Below, piece after piece: positions 8,172-16,354 of a stretch of DNA of 34,138 nucleotides. The notes below the pieces were generated by a model. It worked only from the letters and a program-made list of their open reading frames with translations, made no database searches and was not told the DNA's origin. The DNA comes from Alphaproteobacteria bacterium (GTDB lineage Bacteria; Pseudomonadota; Alphaproteobacteria; Micropepsales; Micropepsaceae), in the NCBI GenBank assembly GCA_025361185.1, contig JANYAR010000093.1, forward strand, positions 1-34,138, given 5' to 3'. Position numbers and translations under genes: made by a program. Every line of letters starts with the position of its first letter. Within the stretch, counting starts at the first letter, position 1.

Positions 8172-9601
8172 GGCATGGCACCCTGTTTGGAATTGGTTTC
8201 AGTCCCGGTTTTATCTCCCGCGAAGCCCCCGCCGACCGAAAGCAGCAGCGCTACGCGCTGGTTGGCGGCCTCAGCCACCAGGGCCGCCATCTGCCGGCGG
8301 GCTTCGAGCAAGGTCGCCTCGGCCGTCAGCATGGGAATCTGTCCTGACAGTCCCAGCCGATAGCGCTCCTTGGCCAGGCCGAAGGCGCGCTCGGCGCTGT
8401 CCAGCGCCAGCTTCTGTTGTTCGCGTTGGTCGGCCAGGCTGGAGACCTCAGTCAGGGCATCAGCGGTCTGGCGCACCGCGCTCACAACCGTGCCGTTATA
8501 GTCGGCCACGGCGGCGTCCAGGTCGGCGGTGGCGTGCGCATACTGGGCGCGGATCCTGCCGGCATCGAAGATGGGCAGATGAATGGCGGGGCCCGCACCG
8601 AGCGTCAGTGCGTCTCCCTTGAACAGGTTGCCAAAGCCGATTGCCTGGAAGCCCAGGGCCGCGGTGAGATCGATATTGGGATAAAAATCGGCGTGGGCGG
8701 CATCGCGCCCGGCAATTGCAGCCTTGATGCGCATGTGCGCCGCTTGAATGTCGGGCCGCCGGGACAAAAGATCGGCAGGTAGATGCTCCGGCAGAGGCAG
8801 GGCATTTTCCATCGCCGCGGCGGGCCGGTCGATGGTGCGATAGGCGTCGGCACCACGCCCGATCAGCGCCACGATGGCATGCACGCCGATATCGCGCTGC
8901 GCTTCGGTGCGGCGCACCTCAATCCTGGCCATGGCCAACAATGCCTTAGCCTGTTCCAGCGATGCTTCATTCTCCAGGCCCGAGGTGACACGGCTTTGCG
9001 TCAGATCCAGGATGGTCTGACGCTCCTCCTGCGTCTGACGGGCGATGTCGATATTCTGCCAGGCCAGCAGCAGGGCGACATAGGATTGGGAAAATTGGCC
9101 GGCCAGCGCCAGGCGTGCCGCGGCGGCGTCCAGCGCCGCCGCCTCGCTGACATTGCGGGCGCGGTCGATCAGCGCCGCCTGCTTGCCCCAGAAATCCAGT
9201 GACCAGCGCAAGCGCGCCTGCACATCGCCTACCCATTGCCAAGTGCCCCCGAAGCGTTGCGGGTAAACAAACTCCTTGCTCACCAGCTGCAGCGTGTCCG
9301 CTCCGTCGATACTGATGTTCGGATACTGCAGGCTCTGCACCGAGGCCACTTCCGCTTGCGCGGCGCGGATGCGCGCAAGCGCGCTCTGCAGCGTTGGGTT
9401 GCTGGCCAGAAGCTGATCCACCAGCCGGTCCAGTTGGGGATCGCCGAAAGCCTTCCACCAGTCAGGCGCGAGTTGGGGCGCCGGCTGGGCGCTCAGCCCC
9501 AGCTTGGTGATCTCGGTTTGCTGAGGTGCGGTCGCAGGCGCGTCCACGCAGCCAGCCAGCGGCAGCGCCAGAAGCATTAGGGCGGCCAAGCTCTTGCTCA
9601 A
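8168..9601 (-). CDS. NodT-like outer-membrane efflux lipoprotein (TolC/OprM type)
   Basis: This is the outer-membrane channel of the tripartite pump. It has two OEP repeats: the first contains WWKAFGDPQLDRLVDQLLASNPTL, the second follows the LSRRPDIQAAHMRIKAA motif. A lipobox LAGC precedes the lipidated Cys. The longest reading frame begins with an ATG at 9694, but this would put the lipobox Cys at residue 49 behind an implausible 48-residue leader. A TTG at 9601 preceded by GGGGA (6 nt) gives a normal 17-residue lipoprotein signal (LSKSLAALMLLALPLAG), so I place the start there. A perfect TATAAT at 9716-9711 also fits the shorter form. It is first gene of the operon; its stop overlaps the adaptor start. 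Confidence 0.85.
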   Translation of the reverse strand: MSKSLAALMLLALPLAGCVDAPATAPQQTEITKLGLSAQPAPQLAPDWWKAFGDPQLDRLVDQLLASNPTLQSALARIRAAQAEVASVQSLQYPNISIDGADTLQLVSKEFVYPQRFGGTWQWVGDVQARLRWSLDFWGKQAALIDRARNVSEAAALDAAAARLALAGQFSQSYVALLLAWQNIDIARQTQEERQTILDLTQSRVTSGLENEASLEQAKALLAMARIEVRRTEAQRDIGVHAIVALIGRGADAYRTIDRPAAAMENALPLPEHLPADLLSRRPDIQAAHMRIKAAIAGRDAAHADFYPNIDLTAALGFQAIGFGNLFKGDALTLGAGPAIHLPIFDAGRIRAQYAHATADLDAAVADYNGTVVSAVRQTADALTEVSSLADQREQQKLALDSAERAFGLAKERYRLGLSGQIPMLTAEATLLEARRQMAALVAEAANQRVALLLSVGGGFAGDKTGTETNSKQGAMP

Positions 9602-9710
9602 TTGTGTCCCCGGGAGGCGTCCAAACCCAGCATCACCCGATTCTGCTTTTCTTAAGGTTACCGTGTGGAGGCGAAACGGCCCAATGCGCGCCACCCTGTC
9701 AGGCAGGCGT

Positions 9711-9740
9711 ATTATAGTAAGATATTGAAATTATTATCTA
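9711..9740 (-). promoter_or_regulatory. Candidate promoter of the efflux operon
   Basis: An AT-rich island in GC-rich surroundings lies between the MFS gene and the NodT-like gene. On the minus strand it contains a perfect TATAAT -10 hexamer (plus-strand 9711-9716). The -35 is weak (TAGATA at 9740-9735, 18-bp spacing). Transcription would begin near 9704, leaving a leader of about 100 nt to the TTG start at 9601 but almost none to the ATG at 9694. Confidence 0.35.
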
Positions 9741-11054
9741 TTTTGATTTACGCAGGCGGTCCGCCACGGCGATAGCGGTAAAGATCACCACCAGGCAGAG
9801 CGGAATCAGGGCCGCCGTGCGGAACGAGGCCGCCGCGGCGGCGGTGAGGATGTGAGTCAATTCGGCACCTTGCGCATTGGCGGCCAGGCCCACGTCACCG
9901 CCCGCTGCCGCCAGCTTGGCCTTGTCATAGACCGCTCCCAGATAGGGCAGCACGACATAGGTGCAGGCCGCACCCGCTGACCCCATCAAGCCGAATACCA
10001 TGGTGCCGCTGCGCGGATAGCGCTCGGCCACGGTCGCCAGCATGGTGGGCCAAAAATAAGCAACGCCAAAACCCCACACCGTCGCCGCCAGCAGCACGGT
10101 GACAGGACTATCGGCGCCGCCCAGCGCAAACAGTCCGACGGTGGCGAAGACCGAAGAGGTGATCAGCAGCCCGATATTGCCCAGGCGCTTGACCAGCGGC
10201 CCGGCGAAATGGCGCATCACGAACATCAGCCCACTGACATAGGCGAGCACCAGGATGCCGCGCATGCCGACGATCTGGCTCAGCGCCACGTCCAGCCACT
10301 GGCCCGGCGCGAACTCCGTCGAGGCGGTGAACATCATCAGCACCACCCAGACAAAGATCGTGGGGTTCCGCAAGGTGGCTTTGATCATCTCGCCCGGCGT
10401 CACCGGCGCGTTGGTGGAGGCGCTGACGGGCGGAAATTTTTCCCGCAAGGTCAGTGCGACGAACGCGGCGCACAACAAGGCCAGCGGAATCATGTTCCAG
10501 CGCCAGGGCAGATTGGCATGATCTATCGCAAGACCCAGCAGCGCGCCGCCGACCAGCCCCGCCGGATACCAGGCATGCAAGATGCCGAGACGGCCGACGC
10601 GGTCTTCGGGATAGAGCGCGCTGGTGAGCGGGTTGATCACCGTTTCCACCAGGCCCCAGCCCAGGCCCTGCACCAACATGCCGACCAGCAGGCCGGTATA
10701 GGGCGAAAGTCCCAACGCGCCGGCGCCTGCGACGATGGCGAAGCCCGCGGTCAGAATTGAGGCGGCGGCGATGAGCGCCCGGCCGAAACCGATCTTCGCC
10801 AAGACGGCGCTGACCAGCAGTAGGGTGATGGCGAAACCGGCAAAGGCGGCGCCAAGCACGGTCGCCAGGCGTTCGCCCGCGCTCAGCGCGCCAAGCGGAT
10901 CAAGATATTCGGAGCGCATATGCACTGCGGTCGCGGCACGCATGCTGACAGCCGCGCCCGCGGTAAACAGAGCCAGCAAAGTGATGACGAAAATACGCCC
11001 GCGACGAAGACCACCGCCGGCCCCTGCGGCTTTCGCCGTGGCGTCATTGTTCAT
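9738..11054 (-). CDS. MFS transporter (12-spanner, FucP/sugar-type family possible)
   Basis: This is a polytopic membrane protein of 438 residues with about 12 hydrophobic segments starting near residue 22. Glycine-rich GLGWGLVETVINPLTSALYPEDRVGRLGILHAWYP in the fifth to sixth helix region resembles the FucP-like sugar:proton symporter branch (a NPL motif and an H..Y/F.G segment), but no substrate-binding residues can be assigned. The N-terminus is short and Ala/Gly rich. It lies upstream of the efflux operon on the same strand but is separated from it by the likely promoter island, so it is probably an independent unit. It is divergent from the alpha/beta hydrolase (82 bp). Confidence 0.8.
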   Translation of the reverse strand: MNNDATAKAAGAGGGLRRGRIFVITLLALFTAGAAVSMRAATAVHMRSEYLDPLGALSAGERLATVLGAAFAGFAITLLLVSAVLAKIGFGRALIAAASILTAGFAIVAGAGALGLSPYTGLLVGMLVQGLGWGLVETVINPLTSALYPEDRVGRLGILHAWYPAGLVGGALLGLAIDHANLPWRWNMIPLALLCAAFVALTLREKFPPVSASTNAPVTPGEMIKATLRNPTIFVWVVLMMFTASTEFAPGQWLDVALSQIVGMRGILVLAYVSGLMFVMRHFAGPLVKRLGNIGLLITSSVFATVGLFALGGADSPVTVLLAATVWGFGVAYFWPTMLATVAERYPRSGTMVFGLMGSAGAACTYVVLPYLGAVYDKAKLAAAGGDVGLAANAQGAELTHILTAAAAASFRTAALIPLCLVVIFTAIAVADRLRKSK

Positions 11055-11060
11055 TATAAT
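11055..11060 (+). promoter_or_regulatory. Candidate -10 element for the hydrolase gene
   Basis: A perfect TATAAT on the plus strand lies 76 bp upstream of the hydrolase start, directly beside the MFS start codon. No good -35 is visible at the expected spacing, so the call is weak. Confidence 0.2.
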
Positions 11061-11136
11061 ATGTGACCGGTTTTCCCCGGCCCTCCCTGTGGATCAAGCC
11101 TAGCACAGCCGCAATGCATCCCGTAAAGTCGCGCCC

Positions 11137-12057
11137 ATGCCCCTGCACCCTCAAGCTGCCCTTGCCATTCAGCGCGCCGGCGACCTGCCGACCGATCTGT
11201 CGCCCGCCGAACTGCGCGTTGCCTATGAGCGCCAGCGCCTGACCCTGCTGCCGGAAAAGCCGTCCGTCGCGGTGACCTATCAGCTCTCCATTCCCAGCGA
11301 TTACGGCCCCATTCCGGCGCGCTTCTACCGCGCCACCAAGGGCGCGAAACCCTGCCCGCTGCTGGTCTATTTTCATGGCGGCGGCTTCATGCTGGGCAGC
11401 TTGGCATTGTACGACACCGCCTGCCGCCGCCTGGCAGTCGCCGGCGATTGCGCGGTCCTGTCGGTGGACTATCGCATGGCGCCGGAAACCCCGTTTCCGG
11501 GCGCGGTGCTGGATGCCTATGCCGCAACACGCTGGGCCAGCACCCATGCGCAATTGCTGAACATCGATAAAGCGAAAATCGCGGTGGGCGGCGACAGCGC
11601 GGGCGGCAACCTGGCAGCGGTGGTGGCGCAGATGGCGCTGGATTCAAAGGAGTTCGCGGTCGCCCTGCAGGTGCTGATCTATCCCATGACCGACCAGAGC
11701 CGCGAATACCCATCCTACCAGCGCAATGCCAAGGGCTATATGCTGACCACGGCGGCGCTGCACTGGTTCATGGACCATTACGTTCCCGATCACGAGGACC
11801 GCAAGGATCCCAAGGCCTCACCCATGCTGCGCCAAAGCCTCAAGGGTCTGCCGCCAGCCCTGGTGATCAGCGCCGAATTCGATCCGCTGGTGGATGAGAA
11901 TGAGGCCTATGCCGAAAGGCTGAAGGAAGCGGGCGTTCGATGCGACTATGTCTGCTTTGCCGGCATGATCCATCCCTTCTTCACCCTGGGCGGCATCGTC
12001 GAGGATGCAGCCAAGGCGGAAGGCCTGATCGCAGCGGCGCTGCGCAAGCTGGCCTGA
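11137..12057 (+). CDS. HSL-family alpha/beta hydrolase (carboxylesterase)
   Basis: This is a serine hydrolase of the hormone-sensitive-lipase (bacterial family IV) type, which cleaves short- to medium-chain esters. Key residues are visible: the oxyanion-hole HGGG at 80-83, nucleophile elbow GDSAGG at 152-157 (Ser154), Asp249 in EFDPLVDEN and His279 in GMIHPFF. Length (306 residues) is standard, and there is no signal peptide, so it should be cytoplasmic. The next gene begins 2 nt after its stop, so both are probably one transcript. The natural substrate is unknown. Confidence 0.9.
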   Translation: MPLHPQAALAIQRAGDLPTDLSPAELRVAYERQRLTLLPEKPSVAVTYQLSIPSDYGPIPARFYRATKGAKPCPLLVYFHGGGFMLGSLALYDTACRRLAVAGDCAVLSVDYRMAPETPFPGAVLDAYAATRWASTHAQLLNIDKAKIAVGGDSAGGNLAAVVAQMALDSKEFAVALQVLIYPMTDQSREYPSYQRNAKGYMLTTAALHWFMDHYVPDHEDRKDPKASPMLRQSLKGLPPALVISAEFDPLVDENEAYAERLKEAGVRCDYVCFAGMIHPFFTLGGIVEDAAKAEGLIAAALRKLA

Positions 12058-12058
12058 C

Positions 12059-12628
12059 ATGAAACTCCGCTTTGTCTTCATGGCCATGGTGATGGCGCTT
12101 CCGGCGCAGGCGCGCGATTTTTCCAGCAGCATCACCGAGAGCAGCGAACTGGCGCATCTGCGTCCCGAGTTCAAGGTGCCGGACGAGCCGGGCCAGCTTT
12201 TCTACATTCAGCGTTCGCCCAACGCCAACACGGTGGTCTATGCCGCAAGGCTGGATAGCAAAGGCAATTTCGATTCCAGGACGCCGGTGGACGCCTTCTG
12301 GCGCAAGTTCAATATCGACGGCAGCAAACAGCCCCTGAACTTTATTGAGCGGCTGATGGCCTATGGCGTGCGGATGAATGCGGCCAAGCCGGGTCAGCCG
12401 GCCAGTTTCGCAGTCGCCGCCCTGCCCCAACGCACACTGAGCCTGGGCTGGGACAGCCAGCATCATCCCATGGCGAGCCTGCAGATCGGCGGACATACGG
12501 TAAAGCTTGTCTATGTCTACCTTCAGGTGGAAGAAGGCGGGCTGCTGCCGAATGTGCCGTCACTCGATTTGTTCGGAATCGACATGGCCAGCGGCAAGGC
12601 AATCCACGAGCATCTCATCCAGAAATAG
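12059..12628 (+). CDS. DUF4833-type exported protein of unknown function
   Basis: This is a protein of 189 residues with a cleavable signal peptide (MKLRFVFMAMVMALPAQA, likely cut after AQA at residue 18). The mature part has the DUF4833-like pattern FYIQRSPNANTVVYAARLD followed by RTPVDAFWRKFNIDG and MAYGVRM, then beta-strand-rich sequence. No catalytic motif is evident and I know of no established function for the family. It follows the esterase by 2 nt, so it is probably co-transcribed and exported to the periplasm. Confidence 0.7.
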   Translation: MKLRFVFMAMVMALPAQARDFSSSITESSELAHLRPEFKVPDEPGQLFYIQRSPNANTVVYAARLDSKGNFDSRTPVDAFWRKFNIDGSKQPLNFIERLMAYGVRMNAAKPGQPASFAVAALPQRTLSLGWDSQHHPMASLQIGGHTVKLVYVYLQVEEGGLLPNVPSLDLFGIDMASGKAIHEHLIQK

Positions 12629-12639
12629 CGCAGCTCGGC

Positions 12640-12675
12640 ATTCCAGTCCTACCGGATACCGACCGGTGCTGGAAT
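12640..12675. terminator. Hairpin between convergent genes (possible bidirectional terminator)
   Basis: ATTCCAG (12640-12646) pairs with CTGGAAT (12669-12675), with an inner CCGG/CCGG pair, between the convergent DUF4833 and LptG-like genes. There is no clear T-tract on either side, so termination is inferred mainly from position. Confidence 0.35.
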
Positions 12676-12682
12676 TTGACGT

Positions 12683-13906
12683 CTATAAGTAAGGTCGAAG
12701 CTCGTCGGCGAAGTGCGGCGTATCTTTCAGCTTCACGCCCAGTCCACGCTTTCGCTGGATTACCAGCAGGGTGCAGGCCAGGGCCGCGATCAGCAGCAGC
12801 GGCGCCAGCCAGCCGGCAAAGAATGGCGCCATATAACCGAACTCGCCCATCAGCTGAAACGCCTTGGATGCGAAGTGGGCGAGATAGCCCGCCAACAGAA
12901 CCATCACCAGTTCAACCCACCGTGTTTGATAGGCGAAATACAGCATCGACAGCACCGCCCCCAACAGCGCCATCATGCACGTGAACAGCGGCTCACCGAA
13001 TATCAGCTGCAGCCGCGTCTTGTAGGCACCGAGGTCGCGCGACATGATTTGGGCATGCGCCAAGGTCTGGAGCTCTCCCAGCCGCAGATATTGCGGCGAC
13101 AGACCCAGATTGCGCAGCCATAATGCATCCAGGCTCATCATCACGGTTCGCGCCCTGAACGGCACTTGCGCTTCTTCCTGAGTCGTTCGGGTCGTCAGCA
13201 CATTGCCCTGATTGTCGAATGCCGCACGCCAGAAGCTGCCATTTTCCAGCAACCAGCGGCCCTGGGCAGCGGGCCGCGCCAAGGAGGCCGTGTCGACTTC
13301 GGAAAGATGGCCCTCGCTATCCAGTTTGTAGATGGTCACATTGTGCAGCTTCAACGCCGGGCCATATTCGATCTCGGCGCGCAGCAAACCATCCGGCAAG
13401 GCGATCCATTGGTTACCGCCGCGCATGGCGCGGTCCAGGCGGATACCTTCGCGGCCCAGCCTCTCGGCGATCTGCACATGAATGGCGACCGGCCTGAGCC
13501 AGGTGTCCATCCCAAACAGGATCAGGCCCATCACCAAACCCGCAAGCAGCGCGGGCGTCAGACAGTAAAGCGGAGAACGGCCGCTGTTCCAGATCAGCAG
13601 GCGCTCGCGCGACTCGGTAAATGCGCTCTCGCTCCACACCACACCCAGAAAGGTGGCGAAGGGCAGGAAAGGCGGCAGAAGATCGGGCAGCCTGAGCAGC
13701 GTCAGCCGGGCGATGCCTCCCACCACCTGCAGCGGACCGCCGCTGAACAAGGGCACTTGCGGCCACAGATCGATGGTCAGGGCGATGGTTATCAAGGCTG
13801 CCGACACCATCGTGGTGTGACGCAGATAGGCGCCCGCCATATAGCGCGTGTAGAGCCCAAAGGGGGTCAGATAGACGGGACGCGCGCCGTGCGCAGCCTC
13901 ACTCAT
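12683..13906 (-). CDS. LptG-like permease of an Lpt-type ABC exporter
   Basis: This inner-membrane subunit has the LptF/LptG fold. There are three N-terminal membrane helices (about 25-45, 60-85, 100-130), with TFLGVVWSESAFTESRERLLIWNSGRSP containing the coupling-helix region. A periplasmic beta-jellyroll follows (about 140-270, with DNQGNVLTTRTTQEEAQVPFRARTVMMSLDALW), then three C-terminal helices (about 310-395). In canonical systems LptB2FG extracts lipopolysaccharide from the inner membrane and feeds the periplasmic bridge. It is the third gene of a translationally coupled lptB-lptF-lptG-like operon (ATGA overlap at 13903-13906). It is divergent in sequence, and its place beside sphingolipid genes makes a ceramide-type substrate possible. 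LptF and LptG are hard to tell apart; I call this one G by order. Confidence 0.75.
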   Translation of the reverse strand: MSEAAHGARPVYLTPFGLYTRYMAGAYLRHTTMVSAALITIALTIDLWPQVPLFSGGPLQVVGGIARLTLLRLPDLLPPFLPFATFLGVVWSESAFTESRERLLIWNSGRSPLYCLTPALLAGLVMGLILFGMDTWLRPVAIHVQIAERLGREGIRLDRAMRGGNQWIALPDGLLRAEIEYGPALKLHNVTIYKLDSEGHLSEVDTASLARPAAQGRWLLENGSFWRAAFDNQGNVLTTRTTQEEAQVPFRARTVMMSLDALWLRNLGLSPQYLRLGELQTLAHAQIMSRDLGAYKTRLQLIFGEPLFTCMMALLGAVLSMLYFAYQTRWVELVMVLLAGYLAHFASKAFQLMGEFGYMAPFFAGWLAPLLLIAALACTLLVIQRKRGLGVKLKDTPHFADELRPYL

Positions 13907-15234
13907 GAGCGCCCCAATTGCGGACGCACAAAATCATTGTGCCGCCACACGATCAAAGCGAAGACGCCACAAGCGATCCCGCCATAGAGCAGGAAAGCCG
14001 GCAACAGGGCGCCCGCCACACTTGCCGGAGCGATGGTGGTGATGACCCATTCACACAGCAGATTCACCGACATCAGCGCCAGACAGGAAAGCGGCAGCGC
14101 GAACCAGTTGGTGAGCCGGTTGGTCAGCGCCACGCCCAAAAGCGCCATCAGGGGCGCCAGAAAGGACAACAGGCTGCGGGAAAACCGCTCCGCCAGCAGC
14201 CGCATCTGGGCGGCGCGCGCATCGGCGGTCCGGCTATCGGGTACGAACAATTGTTCGAAGATGGTCTGTTCGGCTGTATTGCTGCTGCGGCTTGTGAATG
14301 GCAGAAGCTGGTCGACCATCATCAATTGGCTCATATCCCGCACTTTCATGCTGACGGGAGGCCCGTCCTTCCAGATCTCCACGCAATCGGGGCAATTGAG
14401 CCGGCCGGCGTGCGAGGCACCATTTTCGCTGGCCATGGGATGGGCATCCGCGAACGTGTGGGACGTGAAATCATTGAGATTGAGCACAATCCGGCCGCTG
14501 AGGTCGGGACCATCGAGCCGCGCCTGGGCAGCCGTGACCACACGCGAGGTGCGCGCGCCGGTCTGCTGATAAACGAAAAGGGTGCGATCGCGGCCGGAGG
14601 AAGAGGCCGGCGCGACATTGGCGCTGGCGTCGATGACAGGCACCGCGCCGGACGCGCGCGGTGGCGGCGCGCCATCCACGACATGATCCATCGCATAGGC
14701 GGTATAGGAGGGGAAATAGTAAAACTCATTCTTGGCCACGCCCTTCTTCAAGGAACGCAACTCGGAACTGAACAGGATGGAGCGCTGCGCATAGCGCGAT
14801 AGAGGATCTGCCACGCCCGAACCAAGCGTGCCGACAACCTGCCCGGCCAGGGCCACGACCACGATCAAGGCGCTCAATTGATGGGGGCCCAGCCCGGATG
14901 CGAACAACACCAGCAGCTCGCGGTTTTCGCGCATGCGCAGCAAGGAGAAATACGCCGCCATCAAAATCGCGATCGCCAGGGCCAGATCGAATATCTCGGT
15001 CGAGGTGCAGGCCAGCACCAGCGCGATTCCCGTCAGGTCGGCTTCATGACGCACGGCGTCGCGAAACACCCAGGTGAAGTGTTCGGCCAGGAAAATGGCC
15101 TCGATCAGAATGATCACCGCGACGGCCTGAGACAGGATGCGGACGAAAAAGCCGCGCGCATAGTCTCCGCCCACGAAGTTGGCCAGGGTCACACTGAGGC
15201 CCCCCGGCGTTGCTTGCGGGGACGATGCGGTCAA
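13903..15234 (-). CDS. LptF-like permease of an Lpt-type ABC exporter
   Basis: This is the second permease subunit, 443 residues, with the same architecture as the downstream gene. It has helices at about 30-52, 65-90 and 105-135 and a large periplasmic domain (about 140-330). That domain has an insertion rich in Ala/Ser/Pro around 190-210 and two cysteines in NCPDCVEIW. Three terminal helices start near 345 (SFLAPLMALLGVALTNRL). The cytoplasmic loop RMRENRELLVLFASGLGPHQL is the typical LptF/G segment contacting the ATPase. It overlaps both neighbours by 4 bp. The CxxC in the periplasmic part is not something I associate with LptF and may form a disulfide. Confidence 0.75.
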   Translation of the reverse strand: MTASSPQATPGGLSVTLANFVGGDYARGFFVRILSQAVAVIILIEAIFLAEHFTWVFRDAVRHEADLTGIALVLACTSTEIFDLALAIAILMAAYFSLLRMRENRELLVLFASGLGPHQLSALIVVVALAGQVVGTLGSGVADPLSRYAQRSILFSSELRSLKKGVAKNEFYYFPSYTAYAMDHVVDGAPPPRASGAVPVIDASANVAPASSSGRDRTLFVYQQTGARTSRVVTAAQARLDGPDLSGRIVLNLNDFTSHTFADAHPMASENGASHAGRLNCPDCVEIWKDGPPVSMKVRDMSQLMMVDQLLPFTSRSSNTAEQTIFEQLFVPDSRTADARAAQMRLLAERFSRSLLSFLAPLMALLGVALTNRLTNWFALPLSCLALMSVNLLCEWVITTIAPASVAGALLPAFLLYGGIACGVFALIVWRHNDFVRPQLGRS

Positions 15235-15947
15235 AGCCGGAATTCCTCGCCCAGATAGACGCGGCGGACATCCTGATCGGCGACAATCTCTTCGACGTCA
15301 CCCTCAGCCAGCACCCGGCCGCTTTCGATCACATAGGCGCGATCCACGATACCCAGCAGCTCGCGCGCCTTGTGATCGGTAATCAGGACGCCGATATCGC
15401 GGTCCGCCAGATGATGGATAATCTGTCCGATCTCTTCGGTGGCGTTGGGATCCACCCCGGCAAAGGGTTCATCCAACATGGCAAAGCTGGGATCGCAGGC
15501 AAGCGCAATGGCGATCTCGCAGCGCCGGCGCTGGCCGCCCGACAGGCTGCCCACGCGCGTGCGGCGCACTTCCTCCAGACGAAACTCCTCGATCAGTTGG
15601 GCCATTTTTGTCCTGCGGGCGGCCGCATCGGCAAGACGCGCCTCCAACACCAGCGTAATATTCTGCTCCACCGTCAAGCCGCGCGGCACGAAGGGTGCCT
15701 GTGGCAGATAAGCGATTCCGAAACGCGCCCGGTCGTAGAACGGCATGGCGGTAACGTTGTGGCCATCCAGCGTGATTTGACCAGCATCGGGCACGAGCAT
15801 GCCGGTGAGCATCTGGAAGGTCGTGGTTTTGCCCGCGCCATTGGGGCCCAGCAGTCCCACGACTTCGCCGCGCGCAAGCTGCAGCGTGACGTCCTCAATG
15901 ACCCGGCGCCCGGCGAAAGACTTCACCAGATGCTGCGCAGAAAGCAT
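15231..15947 (-). CDS. LptB-like ABC transporter ATPase
   Basis: This cytoplasmic ATPase drives the two permeases encoded downstream. All ABC motifs are present: Walker A GPNGAGKTT, Q-loop YLPQ, signature LSGGQRRRCEIA, Walker B FAMLDEPFAG and switch His in LITDHKAREL. The TDH..REL end, the FGIAYLPQ segment and the 238-residue length place it in the LptB/LivF-like group and fit LptB best; the classical LptB signature is SGGERRRVEIA, so this is a variant. It is the first gene of the three-gene operon. In most Alphaproteobacteria lptB sits with lptA/lptC and rpoN, not with lptFG, so this arrangement suggests a paralogous, dedicated exporter. Confidence 0.8.
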   Translation of the reverse strand: MLSAQHLVKSFAGRRVIEDVTLQLARGEVVGLLGPNGAGKTTTFQMLTGMLVPDAGQITLDGHNVTAMPFYDRARFGIAYLPQAPFVPRGLTVEQNITLVLEARLADAAARRTKMAQLIEEFRLEEVRRTRVGSLSGGQRRRCEIAIALACDPSFAMLDEPFAGVDPNATEEIGQIIHHLADRDIGVLITDHKARELLGIVDRAYVIESGRVLAEGDVEEIVADQDVRRVYLGEEFRL

Positions 15948-16354
15948 GGCTTGATCTTCTCAGGTCTGTTGTCAGGTCTCGTGGAGGGGCACCCGCTCGG
16001 TCGCCGTGCCGAATCAGCTCCAGCAGCGCGTGGTGCCCTTTTAAAGGATACTATGACGCAGGTTTTGGCCTGTACAGCACGGCTCCGGCCCCACGCGACC
16101 TTGAAGAAATACTACGGATTGTTACGTGCGCGGCCCGCACGAAATGGGGAAATATCAGCCTTTCGGGTCGCCGGAACGTGAACTCTGTCGGGTTCAGGGA
16201 GGGGAATAACGTCATTTTTGGGGCCAGATATAGGGACTTACCGTGATGGCGAAGGTTGTGGCATAACGATTTCAGGTTATGCTTCGGGTCTGCGACCATC
16301 GCGGTCGTCGGGGCGAGTTCTAGATACCAGTTTTAACTTCTGCACCGAGGGGCA
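15948..16354. promoter_or_regulatory. Divergent control region between Lpt-like operon and sphingolipid operon
   Basis: These 407 bp without a convincing gene separate two divergent operons and should carry both promoters. Two dyads lie close to the synthase gene: GCATAAC (16261-16267) with GTTATGC (16276-16282), loop 8, and CGACC (16293-16297) with GGTCG (16303-16307), loop 5. Either could be an operator. I could not fix -35/-10 elements with confidence. Confidence 0.4.

Noticed and set aside
16051..16299. 82-codon minus-strand frame in the divergent control region
   Set aside because: There is no ribosome site and no homology pattern, and it covers the region where promoters are expected.
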